Origin: Limisphaerales bacterium | Lineage (GTDB): Bacteria; Verrucomicrobiota; Verrucomicrobiae; Limisphaerales; UBA11358 | Direction: 5' to 3' | Assembly (NCBI GenBank): GCA_003152145.1 | Contig: PLZL01000203.1 | Location: 1,440-12,857, forward strand | Length of the DNA: 11,418 nucleotides | Shown here: positions 1 through 7,344 of the stretch, piece after piece | Position numbering within the stretch: the stretch's first letter is position 1 | Layout of the letters: each line of letters opens with the position of its first letter | Made by a program: the position numbers and the translations under genes | Notes under the pieces: generated by a model | Databases searched by the model: none | What the model saw: the letters and a program-made list of their open reading frames with translations, nothing else | What the model was told of the DNA's origin: nothing

Positions 1-1289
1 GTGCCGAGCGTGCGGTCCGCGCCGCTGTAAAGAATCGCGTTCGACTTCAAATGTTTCACCACGCGCCAGCCAAACAGCATCGCCTTCAGTTCGATTTCCG
101 TCGGTTTGCGCTTCGTCACAATTCTTAAATCGGCGGCGGCAGTCGTCTTCAAATCGCGCTGCTGCAGCAAAAATGAATCCGCGCCCACGCTCCGCACGTC
201 CCACGGCTGCGCCGACAATGGGCATTTCATGATTTGCAGCAGCCGCAGATTTTTCTTTTTCTGCAACACCACCAGCGCCTCCGCCGAAAAATCCGGCGCG
301 ACAATGACCTCGCTGAAAATTTCCGCAATCGCCTCCGCGCACGCGTCGTCGAGTGGCTGGTTGACCGCGATGATGCCGCCGAATGGTGCCTGCCTGTCCG
401 TCGCAAACGCCTTGTCCCACGCCTCGCGCAGATTCGCGCCCCGGCCGACACCGCACGGATTGGTGTGCTTGAGAATCGCCAGCGTCGGCGGATCGTCCTT
501 GAATTCGGCCATCAAACTTGCCGCTGCCGTCAAATCCAGAATGTTGTTGTAGGAAAGTTCCTTGCCGTGCAATTGCCGGAAAAATTCCTTGAATCCGCCG
601 TAAAGTGCGGCGGCTTGGTGCGGATTTTCACCGTAGCGCAGCGGTTGGGCGAGCGGCGCGGAAATCGTCAGCACCTGTGGCAGTGAATTTTTGTCGGCGG
701 CAAAATCCTTCTGCAAATGCGCGGCAATCGCCGCGTCGTAAGCCGCAGTGCGCGCAAACACCTTCGCCGCCAGCTTGCGGCGCAGTTCCAGCGTAGTGTT
801 GCCGGTTTCTGAAATCTGCTTCGCGACCTCCGCATAATCGAACGGGTCCACCACCACCGTCACGCTGTCGTGATTTTTCGCTGCGCTGCGGAGCATTGAC
901 GGCCCGCCGATGTCAATGTTCTCAATCGCGTCGTGCAACGTGACGTTCGGCTTGGCGACCGTGGCTTCGAATGGATAAAGGTTTACGACGACCAAATCAA
1001 TCGGTGTGATGCCGTGCTGCTTCACCGCGTTTTCGTGCATGGCATTGCCGCGAATGAAAAGCAATCCACCATGGACTTTTGGGTGCAGTGTCTTGACGCG
1101 GCCATCGAGCATTTCGGGAAAGCCGGTGTGCTCGCTGATATCCTTCACTTTCAGCCCGGCCTCGCGCAGGGTTTTCGCGGTGCCGCCGGTGGAAATGATT
1201 TCGACTCCAGCCTTCGCGAGTATTTGTGCGAGCGGAATCAGGCCCGTTTTATCCGAAACCGAAATCAGCGCGCGTTGGATTTTTGACAT
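1..1289 (-). CDS. purH: Bifunctional AICAR formyltransferase / IMP cyclohydrolase PurH (partial, C-terminus off window)
   Basis: PurH catalyses the last two steps of de novo IMP synthesis in the cytosol: formylation of AICAR with 10-formyl-THF, then ring closure to IMP. The reverse strand reads MSKIQRALISVSDKTG from an ATG at 1289. An MGS-like cyclohydrolase domain (about residues 1-145) shows STGGTAKTLREAGLKV, LHPKVHGGLL and IDIGGPSMLRSAAKNH. The transformylase domain follows with RYGENPHQ and the catalytic-type KHTNPCG motif (Lys at residue 274, His at 275). About 429 codons are present. Complete family members have roughly 510-530 residues, so about 90 residues lie beyond position 1. No clear Shine-Dalgarno precedes the ATG. 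It is divergent from the giant gene and probably functionally unrelated to it. The reading frame is open throughout and identity is near certain. Confidence 0.97.
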   Translation of the reverse strand, partial: MSKIQRALISVSDKTGLIPLAQILAKAGVEIISTGGTAKTLREAGLKVKDISEHTGFPEMLDGRVKTLHPKVHGGLLFIRGNAMHENAVKQHGITPIDLVVVNLYPFEATVAKPNVTLHDAIENIDIGGPSMLRSAAKNHDSVTVVVDPFDYAEVAKQISETGNTTLELRRKLAAKVFARTAAYDAAIAAHLQKDFAADKNSLPQVLTISAPLAQPLRYGENPHQAAALYGGFKEFFRQLHGKELSYNNILDLTAAASLMAEFKDDPPTLAILKHTNPCGVGRGANLREAWDKAFATDRQAPFGGIIAVNQPLDDACAEAIAEIFSEVIVAPDFSAEALVVLQKKKNLRLLQIMKCPLSAQPWDVRSVGADSFLLQQRDLKTTAAADLRIVTKRKPTEIELKAMLFGWRVVKHLKSNAILYSGADRTLG

Positions 1290-1403
1290 GACGCAACAAA
1301 ATTCCCGGAAGCCGCCGGTTTCGTCAATTCGCAATTTGCAGAAAAGTGATTGAAATTCCCTTTTCGGGGAAAAAAGTCCACCTCGCCCGCCATCACCGGA
1401 AGT

Positions 1404-1423
1404 CTCCCGCCACCTCCCGCCAC
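1404..1423. repeat. 10-bp tandem repeat, two copies
   Basis: CTCCCGCCAC occurs twice in immediate succession (1404-1413 and 1414-1423) in the GC-rich part of the purH upstream region. It may be chance low complexity. No function is evident. Confidence 0.5.
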
Positions 1424-1478
1424 CGCTCAACGGAAATTGCGAAAAGCTAACCATATTTTGTCATTTTTAATAAATAGC

Positions 1479-1507
1479 TTGACTAATTGAATGGGGGGGG
1501 GTAGAAA
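1479..1507 (+). promoter_or_regulatory. Candidate sigma70-type promoter with a G9 tract in the spacer
   Basis: TTGACT (1479-1484, 5 of 6 to the -35 consensus) is followed after exactly 17 bp by TAGAAA (1502-1507, 4 of 6 to the -10 consensus). The spacer contains nine consecutive G (1493-1501). It points toward the giant secreted-protein gene and would give a leader of about 230 bases. The hexamers are read directly; activity is inferred, and promoter consensus in this phylum is poorly known to me. Confidence 0.35.
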
Positions 1508-1734
1508 CGACTCGTCTTTTCTGCGCGTGTGTCCATTTGAAGCGCGCGGGAGGAAATCGCTCATGAAAGCAGGCGGACAGTGGGTTGAACGCAAACGACT
1601 GGTGCGTTTTTCAGCCGGAGGGGAGGAAACATGCTTTCACCGGCGGATTTCTTCGTGCCCCCGCTCCAGCATCAGCTTCCAGCGGATGAATCATCGTCGT
1701 TTTCGTTCCAGTCCTCAGCCTTGAAAATAAAAAG

Positions 1735-1739
1735 AAAGG
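1735..1739 (+). promoter_or_regulatory. Ribosome-binding-like AAAGG before the chosen start of the giant gene
   Basis: AAAGG lies five bases before the ATG at 1745. It is weaker than the GGAGGGGAGG before the in-frame ATG at 1631, but the 1745 start begins a textbook signal peptide. That is why 1745 was chosen. Confidence 0.4.
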
Positions 1740-1744
1740 CGCTC

Positions 1745-4700
1745 ATGAAAACTTTGTATTTGATCATCCTGATATTGGCCTCGGCGAGCTGGAATGCGCG
1801 CGGAGACGCAAACCGGCCGGTTTCCATTCAAACCAATGTCACGAGCGTCGTTCGCTCGCCATTTTCTTCCGCCGTCAATCGCGCAACGCGCCGGGTGCCC
1901 GGCAACACCGCCCTGCGCTCGACGCAATTGAATGCCAGCAACCATCTGGCCACTACCGCCGTCTCGGCCCGCTCCGTGTCTCAATCTGACATTCAACGGA
2001 TGGAATTATCGTCCAACAGCGCCCGCGCCGGGTTCGGCCTTCACAAGGTCGGCTTTGCCGGCAGCCTCGGCGGGGCGCAGCCCGTGTCCATTACCACGCC
2101 TGACAATCATCGTCTCTCGTTCCGGCCAATCATGCTGGCCTATTACGACACAGCCAGTGGACAGACCGTGCCCCTGGCCGAAGTTCGGGATTGCGGCGGC
2201 GGAGTCCAGTGGCCCGATCGTGTGATTTACACGAGCGCCTTCAGCGATTTGAACGCGGACGTGCAATATGTCTGCACCCCAAATTCCCTCGAACAAAACA
2301 TCATTTTGCGGCAGTGCCCGCCCGCGCCTGAAAATCTTGGATTGAACCCGGAAACAACCCGCCTGGAGATATGGACGGAATGGTTTGACACAGCGCCGGT
2401 GCGGACGCAGCAAAGCGTCGTCACCTTGCGTGCCGGGACCAACGGCGCGAATGCTGTGACGGCCAGCGACACGGCGCTGGATTTCGGGACGATGAAGATT
2501 GTGAGGGGCAGGGCATTCAATCTGGATGGAGCGCCCGATGCGGTGCCGGTGGCCAAGGAATGGGCGGAAGTTCAAGGCCGGAAATTCCTGCTGGAAGCGG
2601 TTGATTACAAGGCCATCCAGCAGAATCTGCAAACGTTGACTGCGGCTGCCACGCCTTCCGTTAAAAAGACCTATGCCAGTCGGGAACAAATGAGTCAATC
2701 GCTGGCAGCTAATGTTATCAAGCTAGACAAAGGCCATACGATGCAACTGGCCGATGCCGAGGCAGGACAGGCAAAAGGAGTGGTTCTGGACTTCACCATC
2801 ATTGATTCCATCCCGCTGCCACAGGGGGCAATTGCATGGTGGCCGGCGGGCGGCGATGCCAATGACGTTGTCGGCAGCCATGATGGCGCGCTCCAAGGCG
2901 GAAGCTCCTTTGGAGCGGGTGAAGTCGGTCAGGGATTTGTCTTGGATGGCAGCAGCGGTTATGTGAGCGTGTCCGATGATGATGCTTGGGCATTTGGAAC
3001 CAATGATTTCACCATCGAACTGTGGGCAAACTTTGCCAATTATCCCTCCAGTTGGGAAGGCGGCCCCGACGGCGGCATTTTCGTCAGCAGCGATGAGGGC
3101 CCTTACGACGTGAACAAATGGTGGTTTGCCACCAGTGGGGGCGTGCTGCATTTCCACATCAACGACCCCGCCAATGGCCCTATTTTTCTGGTCAACGCCG
3201 ATTTTAATCCCGACCTCGGCACGTGGTATCACTTTGCCATGACCCGCAGCGGCGACACCTATACGATTTATGTCAATGGCGAAGCCGTCGGCACGGACAC
3301 GTGCAGCCGAACGGTTCCCAACGCGGATATTCCGCTGATGATCGGCCAGGCGGAAGGCTTTTATTTCAACGGCTCGCTGGACGAGGTGACGATTTATGAC
3401 CGGGCGTTGTCCGATTCGGAAATTGCCGCCATCTATTACGCCGGAGGCGCGGGCAAGGACAATCCGCAATGCGTGGCTCCCTCTTCCAACGCCATCGGCT
3501 GGTGGGCGGGCGACGGCACAGCCGACGACCTCGTCAACACCAACAACGGCACGTTGCAGGGCGGCGCAGCCTGTAGTTCCGGCGAAGTGGGACAGGCGTT
3601 TGATCTGGATGGCAACAGCGGTTATGTGAGCGTGCCGGACAATGACCTGTGGGCGTTTGGAAACAATGATTTCACCATCGAGTTGTGGGCGAACTTTGCC
3701 GACAATCCTTGGGGCGACGAAGGCCATCCCTATGGCGGAGCATTCATCAGCAGCGACGAAGGGCCTTACGACGTGAACAAATGGTGGTTCACCACGGGCG
3801 GTGGCGTGATTGACTTTCATATCAACGATCCGGTCAACGGACCGATCTTTTTGGTCAACGCTGATTTCTGGCCCGACCCCGGCGCGTGGTATCATCTGGC
3901 CTTGACCCGGAGCGGGGACACCTACACGGTCTATGTGAACGGCGTGGCGGCGGGTTCGGACACATGCGACCGGGCGATTCCCAATGCGGACGTGCCCTTG
4001 ATGATTGGACAGGCCGAGGGCTTTTACTTCAACGGTCAACTAGACGAGGTGACGATTTACAATCGGGCGCTTTCCGATTCGGAAATTGCCGCCATCTATT
4101 CCGCCGGCGGCGCGGGCAAGTGCAAGGGCGATCTGGACTTTGACGGCCTGCCCGACTGGTGGGAATGGTATTGGTTCGGCTCCTATTCATTAAGCGGCAC
4201 CAATCGGGATGCCAACGGATACACCCTGTTTTACGATTATCAGCATGGCTATGACCCCAACATCATCCAGTTCACCGTGAATCTGGGGAACCAGAATTTC
4301 AACGTCACCAACGCCACGGGCAGCTATCTGGTTTTGAATGGCATCCCCTATCACGAGGCGGTGCTGGTGAACGATACGAATCTGAACGATGCCGTCTGGA
4401 CGAATTATGACGGAATCGTTCACGTGAGTCTCGGCCCTACGGACGGCGTTTATCAGGTCTGGTTTGGCTTGAAGGGGTTTGCCACCAACGCGCAGCCGTC
4501 TTGGTTTGGCACAGACGTCACGTTGAACCGGTCGAAGCCCCAAATCTTCATCACCAATCCCACGACGAATGTGGTGGCCACGCCGTATATCCAGTTGCAG
4601 GGTTACAGCGCGATGCCACTCGCCAGTGTCATGTTTGATGTCAGCAACGCGGTGTCCTTTGTCACCAACCAACCGGGCAGCATCACCGGGCATTTTATAA

Positions 4701-6490
4701 ACACCAACACGTTGTCATACACGACGGATTATTTTCAATGTTATGACCTTCCGCTCACTACCAATGGCCCAAACGTCATCGTGCTCCATGCCACCGATCT
4801 GGCGGGGAACACCACCAACATCGCCCTCAGTGTCACGCTGGATTACAGCACGGCCACCGCTCCGGTAATCAAATTGACTTGGCCGACGAATGGGATAGAG
4901 ATTTGTGGCAGCAGTTTCACGCTGCGCGGCTGGACGGAGGATGCCAGCGCGAAAGTCACGGCCCAAATCACGGACAGCAACCTCAACACGAACGTTGTAA
5001 GCGGCATCGTGGAACGGACGGGGGTTTTATGGGCCAAGAACCTGCCCCTGGCCGAAGGGCAGAATGTGGTGACGCTGTGCGTGACAAATTCAGCGGGATT
5101 ATCGAGCACAACGAACATCACTGTGGTCAAAAGCGACATGACCTTGACACTGGACAGCGTTGACGGCGACCTTTGGTTGCTGACGACGCACGTGAGCGGA
5201 AGCATTTCCGACACGACGGCGGCGGTCTGGGTCAATGGCGTGCAAGGGACCAACTACGGGAACGGCAGTTGGGAGGCGTATAACGTGCCGGTGACGCCGG
5301 GCGGGGTGGCGAGTTTTGACGTAAACGCCATTCCAGCAGGCGGCGGCGACCCTGGGCTCAATTTCATCACGGACAAACCGGATGAACTGCTGGTGAGTTC
5401 GGACATTTGGGGCTACGATGCCGCGTCCGGGCCTGTAAATGGCTACAACTACTACACGGAGCATGCTGAGCTCAACTATTCATATACGACGGGCGGAAGG
5501 TTTTTCGCGGAAGACCAATATTCCGACCAATATTCCGATTACACCGACGACACTGTCTGGGTGTTGGGTTCAGGCGGGGTTATCAAGAGCAAGGATGTGT
5601 ATCATTATAGCAGCTTTGGAAATTCTCACGAGCATACTGATGGGCCGTGTGGGACATGGAATTTTGACCCTGGTGAAGTTGAGGAAGGGGTGTTGCTGGG
5701 CGGGCCGGACGCGGACTACCCTAGCCTCATCAGTCAGAGCGAGCATTCCGAAGAGAAGCTGTCATACCTCATCGGGGGTCCGGGAGTAATAGGCCAGACC
5801 GTGTTGGTGTTGGCCAGCGCTAGCGCAAATCCAGAATTTGCGTGCCCGATATGGATCACGGCAGGCGCGGACCTTCCTTACGAACAGATCGCGATTTCGG
5901 GACTAGGATATCAGGATTCACAGGGCCGGGCGCATGGCGTGGCAGCCATTGGCGGCTCGGTTGACGCGACACCCGTGGCCAATAACCCCATGTATGTGCC
6001 CTTTTTGAACTTCGTCAATAAATATGTGTCGCACTTCGAGGTGTTTGTTCACCAGCCAGACCCGACCAGCACGAATCATTTTAAAGTTGTGGGTGGCGAT
6101 TGGGGACACGCCTGGTGGGAGATAAGCAGCGACGCTCCGGTTGATATTGTGAATCTGTTCGTCAGCACGAATTGCACTCATTTTCTCAATGATCCGGTTG
6201 GTTATGGCCATAACGATCCGTTAGATTGGAAATACACCGCACCGGGCACCCTGTCTGACCCTGATAAAAGCACCTCCACCACCAATAAAGGGTTTAACAT
6301 CGGATTCTACGAAATGCTTGATGGATTGACCTTCACCGAAGATCTTTCCACTAATCTTGGAAGGTTCAACGGTATTTTTAATAATTGCGTGAAAAAGGTC
6401 ATAGCGGCAGGCGCGGCTGTTGGTGTAACGCTACCGAATGACACAACGCCGGAATCCTTTGGATTTGATCTGAACGCATCGTCTCAATAA
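1745..6490 (+). CDS. Giant secreted multidomain protein: two LamG domains, Ig-like modules, C-terminal papain-like (NlpC/P60-related) tip
   Basis: This is a 1581-residue exported protein, probably displayed on the surface or released. Residues 1-20 form a signal peptide (MKTLYLIILILASASWNARG). Residues 40-360 are an unrecognised Trp/Asp-containing region. Two LamG/concanavalin-like domains occupy 362-571 and 583-792, each ending in a conserved LDEVTIY-RALSDSEIAAIY block. A Ca-binding-like loop (GDLDFDGLPDWWE, 795-807) follows. Ig-like modules lie at about 931-1038 and 1039-1137, with a possible third at 1138-1200. The last 140 residues contain GHAWWEI (His1455) and NNCVKKV (Cys1548) followed by AAGAAVGVTLPNDT. 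That pattern resembles the GH...NNC..F...AAG..LP layout of permuted NlpC/P60 papain-like domains. LamG domains often bind glycans, but substrate and role are unknown. An alternative in-frame start at 1631 adds 38 residues. No PEP-CTERM or other sorting tail was seen. Confidence 0.85.
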   Translation: MKTLYLIILILASASWNARGDANRPVSIQTNVTSVVRSPFSSAVNRATRRVPGNTALRSTQLNASNHLATTAVSARSVSQSDIQRMELSSNSARAGFGLHKVGFAGSLGGAQPVSITTPDNHRLSFRPIMLAYYDTASGQTVPLAEVRDCGGGVQWPDRVIYTSAFSDLNADVQYVCTPNSLEQNIILRQCPPAPENLGLNPETTRLEIWTEWFDTAPVRTQQSVVTLRAGTNGANAVTASDTALDFGTMKIVRGRAFNLDGAPDAVPVAKEWAEVQGRKFLLEAVDYKAIQQNLQTLTAAATPSVKKTYASREQMSQSLAANVIKLDKGHTMQLADAEAGQAKGVVLDFTIIDSIPLPQGAIAWWPAGGDANDVVGSHDGALQGGSSFGAGEVGQGFVLDGSSGYVSVSDDDAWAFGTNDFTIELWANFANYPSSWEGGPDGGIFVSSDEGPYDVNKWWFATSGGVLHFHINDPANGPIFLVNADFNPDLGTWYHFAMTRSGDTYTIYVNGEAVGTDTCSRTVPNADIPLMIGQAEGFYFNGSLDEVTIYDRALSDSEIAAIYYAGGAGKDNPQCVAPSSNAIGWWAGDGTADDLVNTNNGTLQGGAACSSGEVGQAFDLDGNSGYVSVPDNDLWAFGNNDFTIELWANFADNPWGDEGHPYGGAFISSDEGPYDVNKWWFTTGGGVIDFHINDPVNGPIFLVNADFWPDPGAWYHLALTRSGDTYTVYVNGVAAGSDTCDRAIPNADVPLMIGQAEGFYFNGQLDEVTIYNRALSDSEIAAIYSAGGAGKCKGDLDFDGLPDWWEWYWFGSYSLSGTNRDANGYTLFYDYQHGYDPNIIQFTVNLGNQNFNVTNATGSYLVLNGIPYHEAVLVNDTNLNDAVWTNYDGIVHVSLGPTDGVYQVWFGLKGFATNAQPSWFGTDVTLNRSKPQIFITNPTTNVVATPYIQLQGYSAMPLASVMFDVSNAVSFVTNQPGSITGHFINTNTLSYTTDYFQCYDLPLTTNGPNVIVLHATDLAGNTTNIALSVTLDYSTATAPVIKLTWPTNGIEICGSSFTLRGWTEDASAKVTAQITDSNLNTNVVSGIVERTGVLWAKNLPLAEGQNVVTLCVTNSAGLSSTTNITVVKSDMTLTLDSVDGDLWLLTTHVSGSISDTTAAVWVNGVQGTNYGNGSWEAYNVPVTPGGVASFDVNAIPAGGGDPGLNFITDKPDELLVSSDIWGYDAASGPVNGYNYYTEHAELNYSYTTGGRFFAEDQYSDQYSDYTDDTVWVLGSGGVIKSKDVYHYSSFGNSHEHTDGPCGTWNFDPGEVEEGVLLGGPDADYPSLISQSEHSEEKLSYLIGGPGVIGQTVLVLASASANPEFACPIWITAGADLPYEQIAISGLGYQDSQGRAHGVAAIGGSVDATPVANNPMYVPFLNFVNKYVSHFEVFVHQPDPTSTNHFKVVGGDWGHAWWEISSDAPVDIVNLFVSTNCTHFLNDPVGYGHNDPLDWKYTAPGTLSDPDKSTSTTNKGFNIGFYEMLDGLTFTEDLSTNLGRFNGIFNNCVKKVIAAGAAVGVTLPNDTTPESFGFDLNASSQ
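2828..4120 (+). repeat. Tandem duplicated LamG domain, period 663 bp
   Basis: The two LamG units (2828-3457 and 3491-4120) are both 210 residues and start exactly 663 bp (221 codons) apart. Matching blocks keep this offset at both ends: a 15-base identical stretch starts at 2957 and 3620, and a 27-base identical stretch lies at 3411-3437 and 4074-4100. Protein blocks such as SSDEGPYDVNKWWF are identical. This supports an in-frame duplication with few or no net indels. Confidence 0.9.
6107..6487 (+). other. C-terminal papain-like catalytic domain candidate (His1455, Cys1548)
   Basis: This sub-domain of the giant protein starts at GHAWWEI and continues through NIGFYEML and FNNCVKKVIAAGAAVGVTLP to a short PESFGFDL end. 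The permuted papain-like proteins I know place a GH motif before an NNC motif that is followed by a helix and an 'AG..LP' turn. Members of that clan act as peptidases, amidases or acyltransferases, and some are toxin tips. The assignment rests on motif order and spacing only. Confidence 0.5.
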
Positions 6491-6500
6491 CCAAGACTAT

Positions 6501-7202
6501 ATGAAACTGCAATACATCTGCCTGATTTTGAACCTGCTATTATCTGCCTATAAGCTTCTTGGGCAGACCAACTCAACCAGGCAACCAGCCATCATGTTTT
6601 TGGATGCTGCCAGCCAGAGCAATATAGTCGTTATTGTGGATGGCCAAGAACATTCACAGCCTTGTCCATTGAAATATACCAATCTCATCTCGAACACCAA
6701 TTTATTCACGCCAACCGAACTGAGTATGCTCAAAGAAATTCCGCTAAAATACAAAAATATTACAACCAATTCCGGCCCTCCCGGAAGCGTATTGGTTGGC
6801 TTGGATAAAACGAATGGAGATTGGGATTGGGTTGCACGCCTCCAATACACTAATACAGACGCGCATGAGGATATAATGCTTGGCGCTAGGGGACTGTTAG
6901 CCAAATTCCGGACCGCATCTGATGAAGGATATGACGTAACTATTTACAATTACAAGACAAGTGCAACAGGTATATCAGATATTGATTTCGAACAGATTAG
7001 ACACGGCGCAACTGATGCCTTGGTCGTCACTATGCATGGCGACCATTGCACATGGTTGATGCACTTTGCGGACGGAAAAGCCATTGGAAAATGGTTTGTG
7101 TGGGGTCAAGAATCATATGAAGCAGGAAAATTGATTATCGAGGCTGAATTTAAACAGCCCTACGATTACAAAACACATGCGCTTCCGATGAATTCCGACT
7201 GA
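6501..7202 (+). CDS. Small exported protein of unknown function, probable partner of the giant protein
   Basis: This is a 233-residue protein that I do not recognise. It begins with a signal-peptide-like segment (MKLQYICLILNLLLSAYKLLGQ, hydrophobic to about residue 20), so it is probably exported or membrane-associated. There is no lipobox and no later membrane segment. The mature part is mixed polar and aromatic, with blocks such as GDWDWVARLQYTN, EDIMLGARGLLAKF and HGDHCTWLMHFADGKAIGKWF, which look like a compact beta-rich domain. It starts 10 bp after the giant gene's stop on the same strand, with no terminator between, so co-transcription is likely. No Shine-Dalgarno is visible before the ATG. 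The gene is clearly AT-richer than its neighbours, which hints at separate ancestry. A partner or immunity-like role for the preceding papain-like tip is possible but rests only on position. Confidence 0.75.
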   Translation: MKLQYICLILNLLLSAYKLLGQTNSTRQPAIMFLDAASQSNIVVIVDGQEHSQPCPLKYTNLISNTNLFTPTELSMLKEIPLKYKNITTNSGPPGSVLVGLDKTNGDWDWVARLQYTNTDAHEDIMLGARGLLAKFRTASDEGYDVTIYNYKTSATGISDIDFEQIRHGATDALVVTMHGDHCTWLMHFADGKAIGKWFVWGQESYEAGKLIIEAEFKQPYDYKTHALPMNSD

Positions 7203-7204
7203 TT

Positions 7205-7277
7205 CAAGTAAAAGTGGTTATACGCAGCAAAAACACCACCGGCGACACGAACGTCGTCTGGGGCCTGGTGGAACGTA
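7205..7277 (+). pseudogene. Orphan fragment homologous to the giant protein's Ig-like module
   Basis: Two bases after the preceding stop codon, the frame from 7205 reads VKVVIRSKNTTGDTNVVWG and then LVER. The giant protein's second Ig-like module reads AKVTAQITDSNLNTNVVSG and then IVER. At DNA level 7245-7277 matches 4986-5018 at about 26 of 33 bases by eye. The frame has no start of its own and runs through a hexamer repeat to a stop at about 7308. It is best read as a leftover piece of a paralogous giant gene. A displaced-tip recombination scar is an alternative. Confidence 0.6.
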
Positions 7278-7293
7278 AACGTAAACGTAAACG
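7272..7293. repeat. AACGTA hexamer tandem repeat, about 3.7 copies
   Basis: AACGTA repeats three times and is followed by AACG. It sits at the end of the Ig-like fragment, where it encodes alternating Arg-Lys and destroys the similarity. It probably arose by slippage in non-coding debris. Confidence 0.75.
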
Positions 7294-7344
7294 GGTCAGT
7301 CCTCACTATTGACAGTTGGCGGGTCTATGGGAATATTCGGCTCG

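Larger units (their letters stand above)
1290..1744. other. Intergenic region between purH and the giant secreted-protein gene
   Basis: These 455 bases separate two divergent genes. The purH-proximal half is GC-rich with a 10-bp tandem repeat. An AT-rich core at about 1451-1490 is the likely promoter zone. The part at 1548-1744 has two purine-rich ribosome-binding-like sequences: GGGAGG at 1548-1553 before an ATG at 1563, and GGAGGGGAGG at 1617-1626 before an ATG at 1631. The 1563 frame gives a 53-residue Arg-rich peptide that stops at 1724. The 1631 frame runs into the giant gene. No RNA gene or recognised riboswitch was seen. Confidence 0.6.

Noticed and set aside
1289..1345. TTGACG as a purH -35 element close to the ATG (minus strand)
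   Set aside because: No acceptable -10 follows at 16-18 bp; the best match is 3 of 6 or less.
1356..1371. TTCCC/GGGAA hairpin flanked by A and T runs upstream of purH
   Set aside because: A 5-bp stem is too weak. A terminator or attenuator there is not supported without a conserved leader.
1491..1724. 77-codon open frame starting in the G tract
   Set aside because: It begins in a homopolymer, is Arg/Ser-rich without domain features, and overlaps the giant-gene leader. Only its inner ATG at 1563 has a ribosome-binding-like site, and that is noted as a weak finding.
2723..4039. 438-codon open frame on the minus strand inside the giant gene
   Set aside because: It is antisense to the two LamG repeats, so its apparent internal repetition mirrors theirs. 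It has no recognisable domain and no ribosome-binding site.
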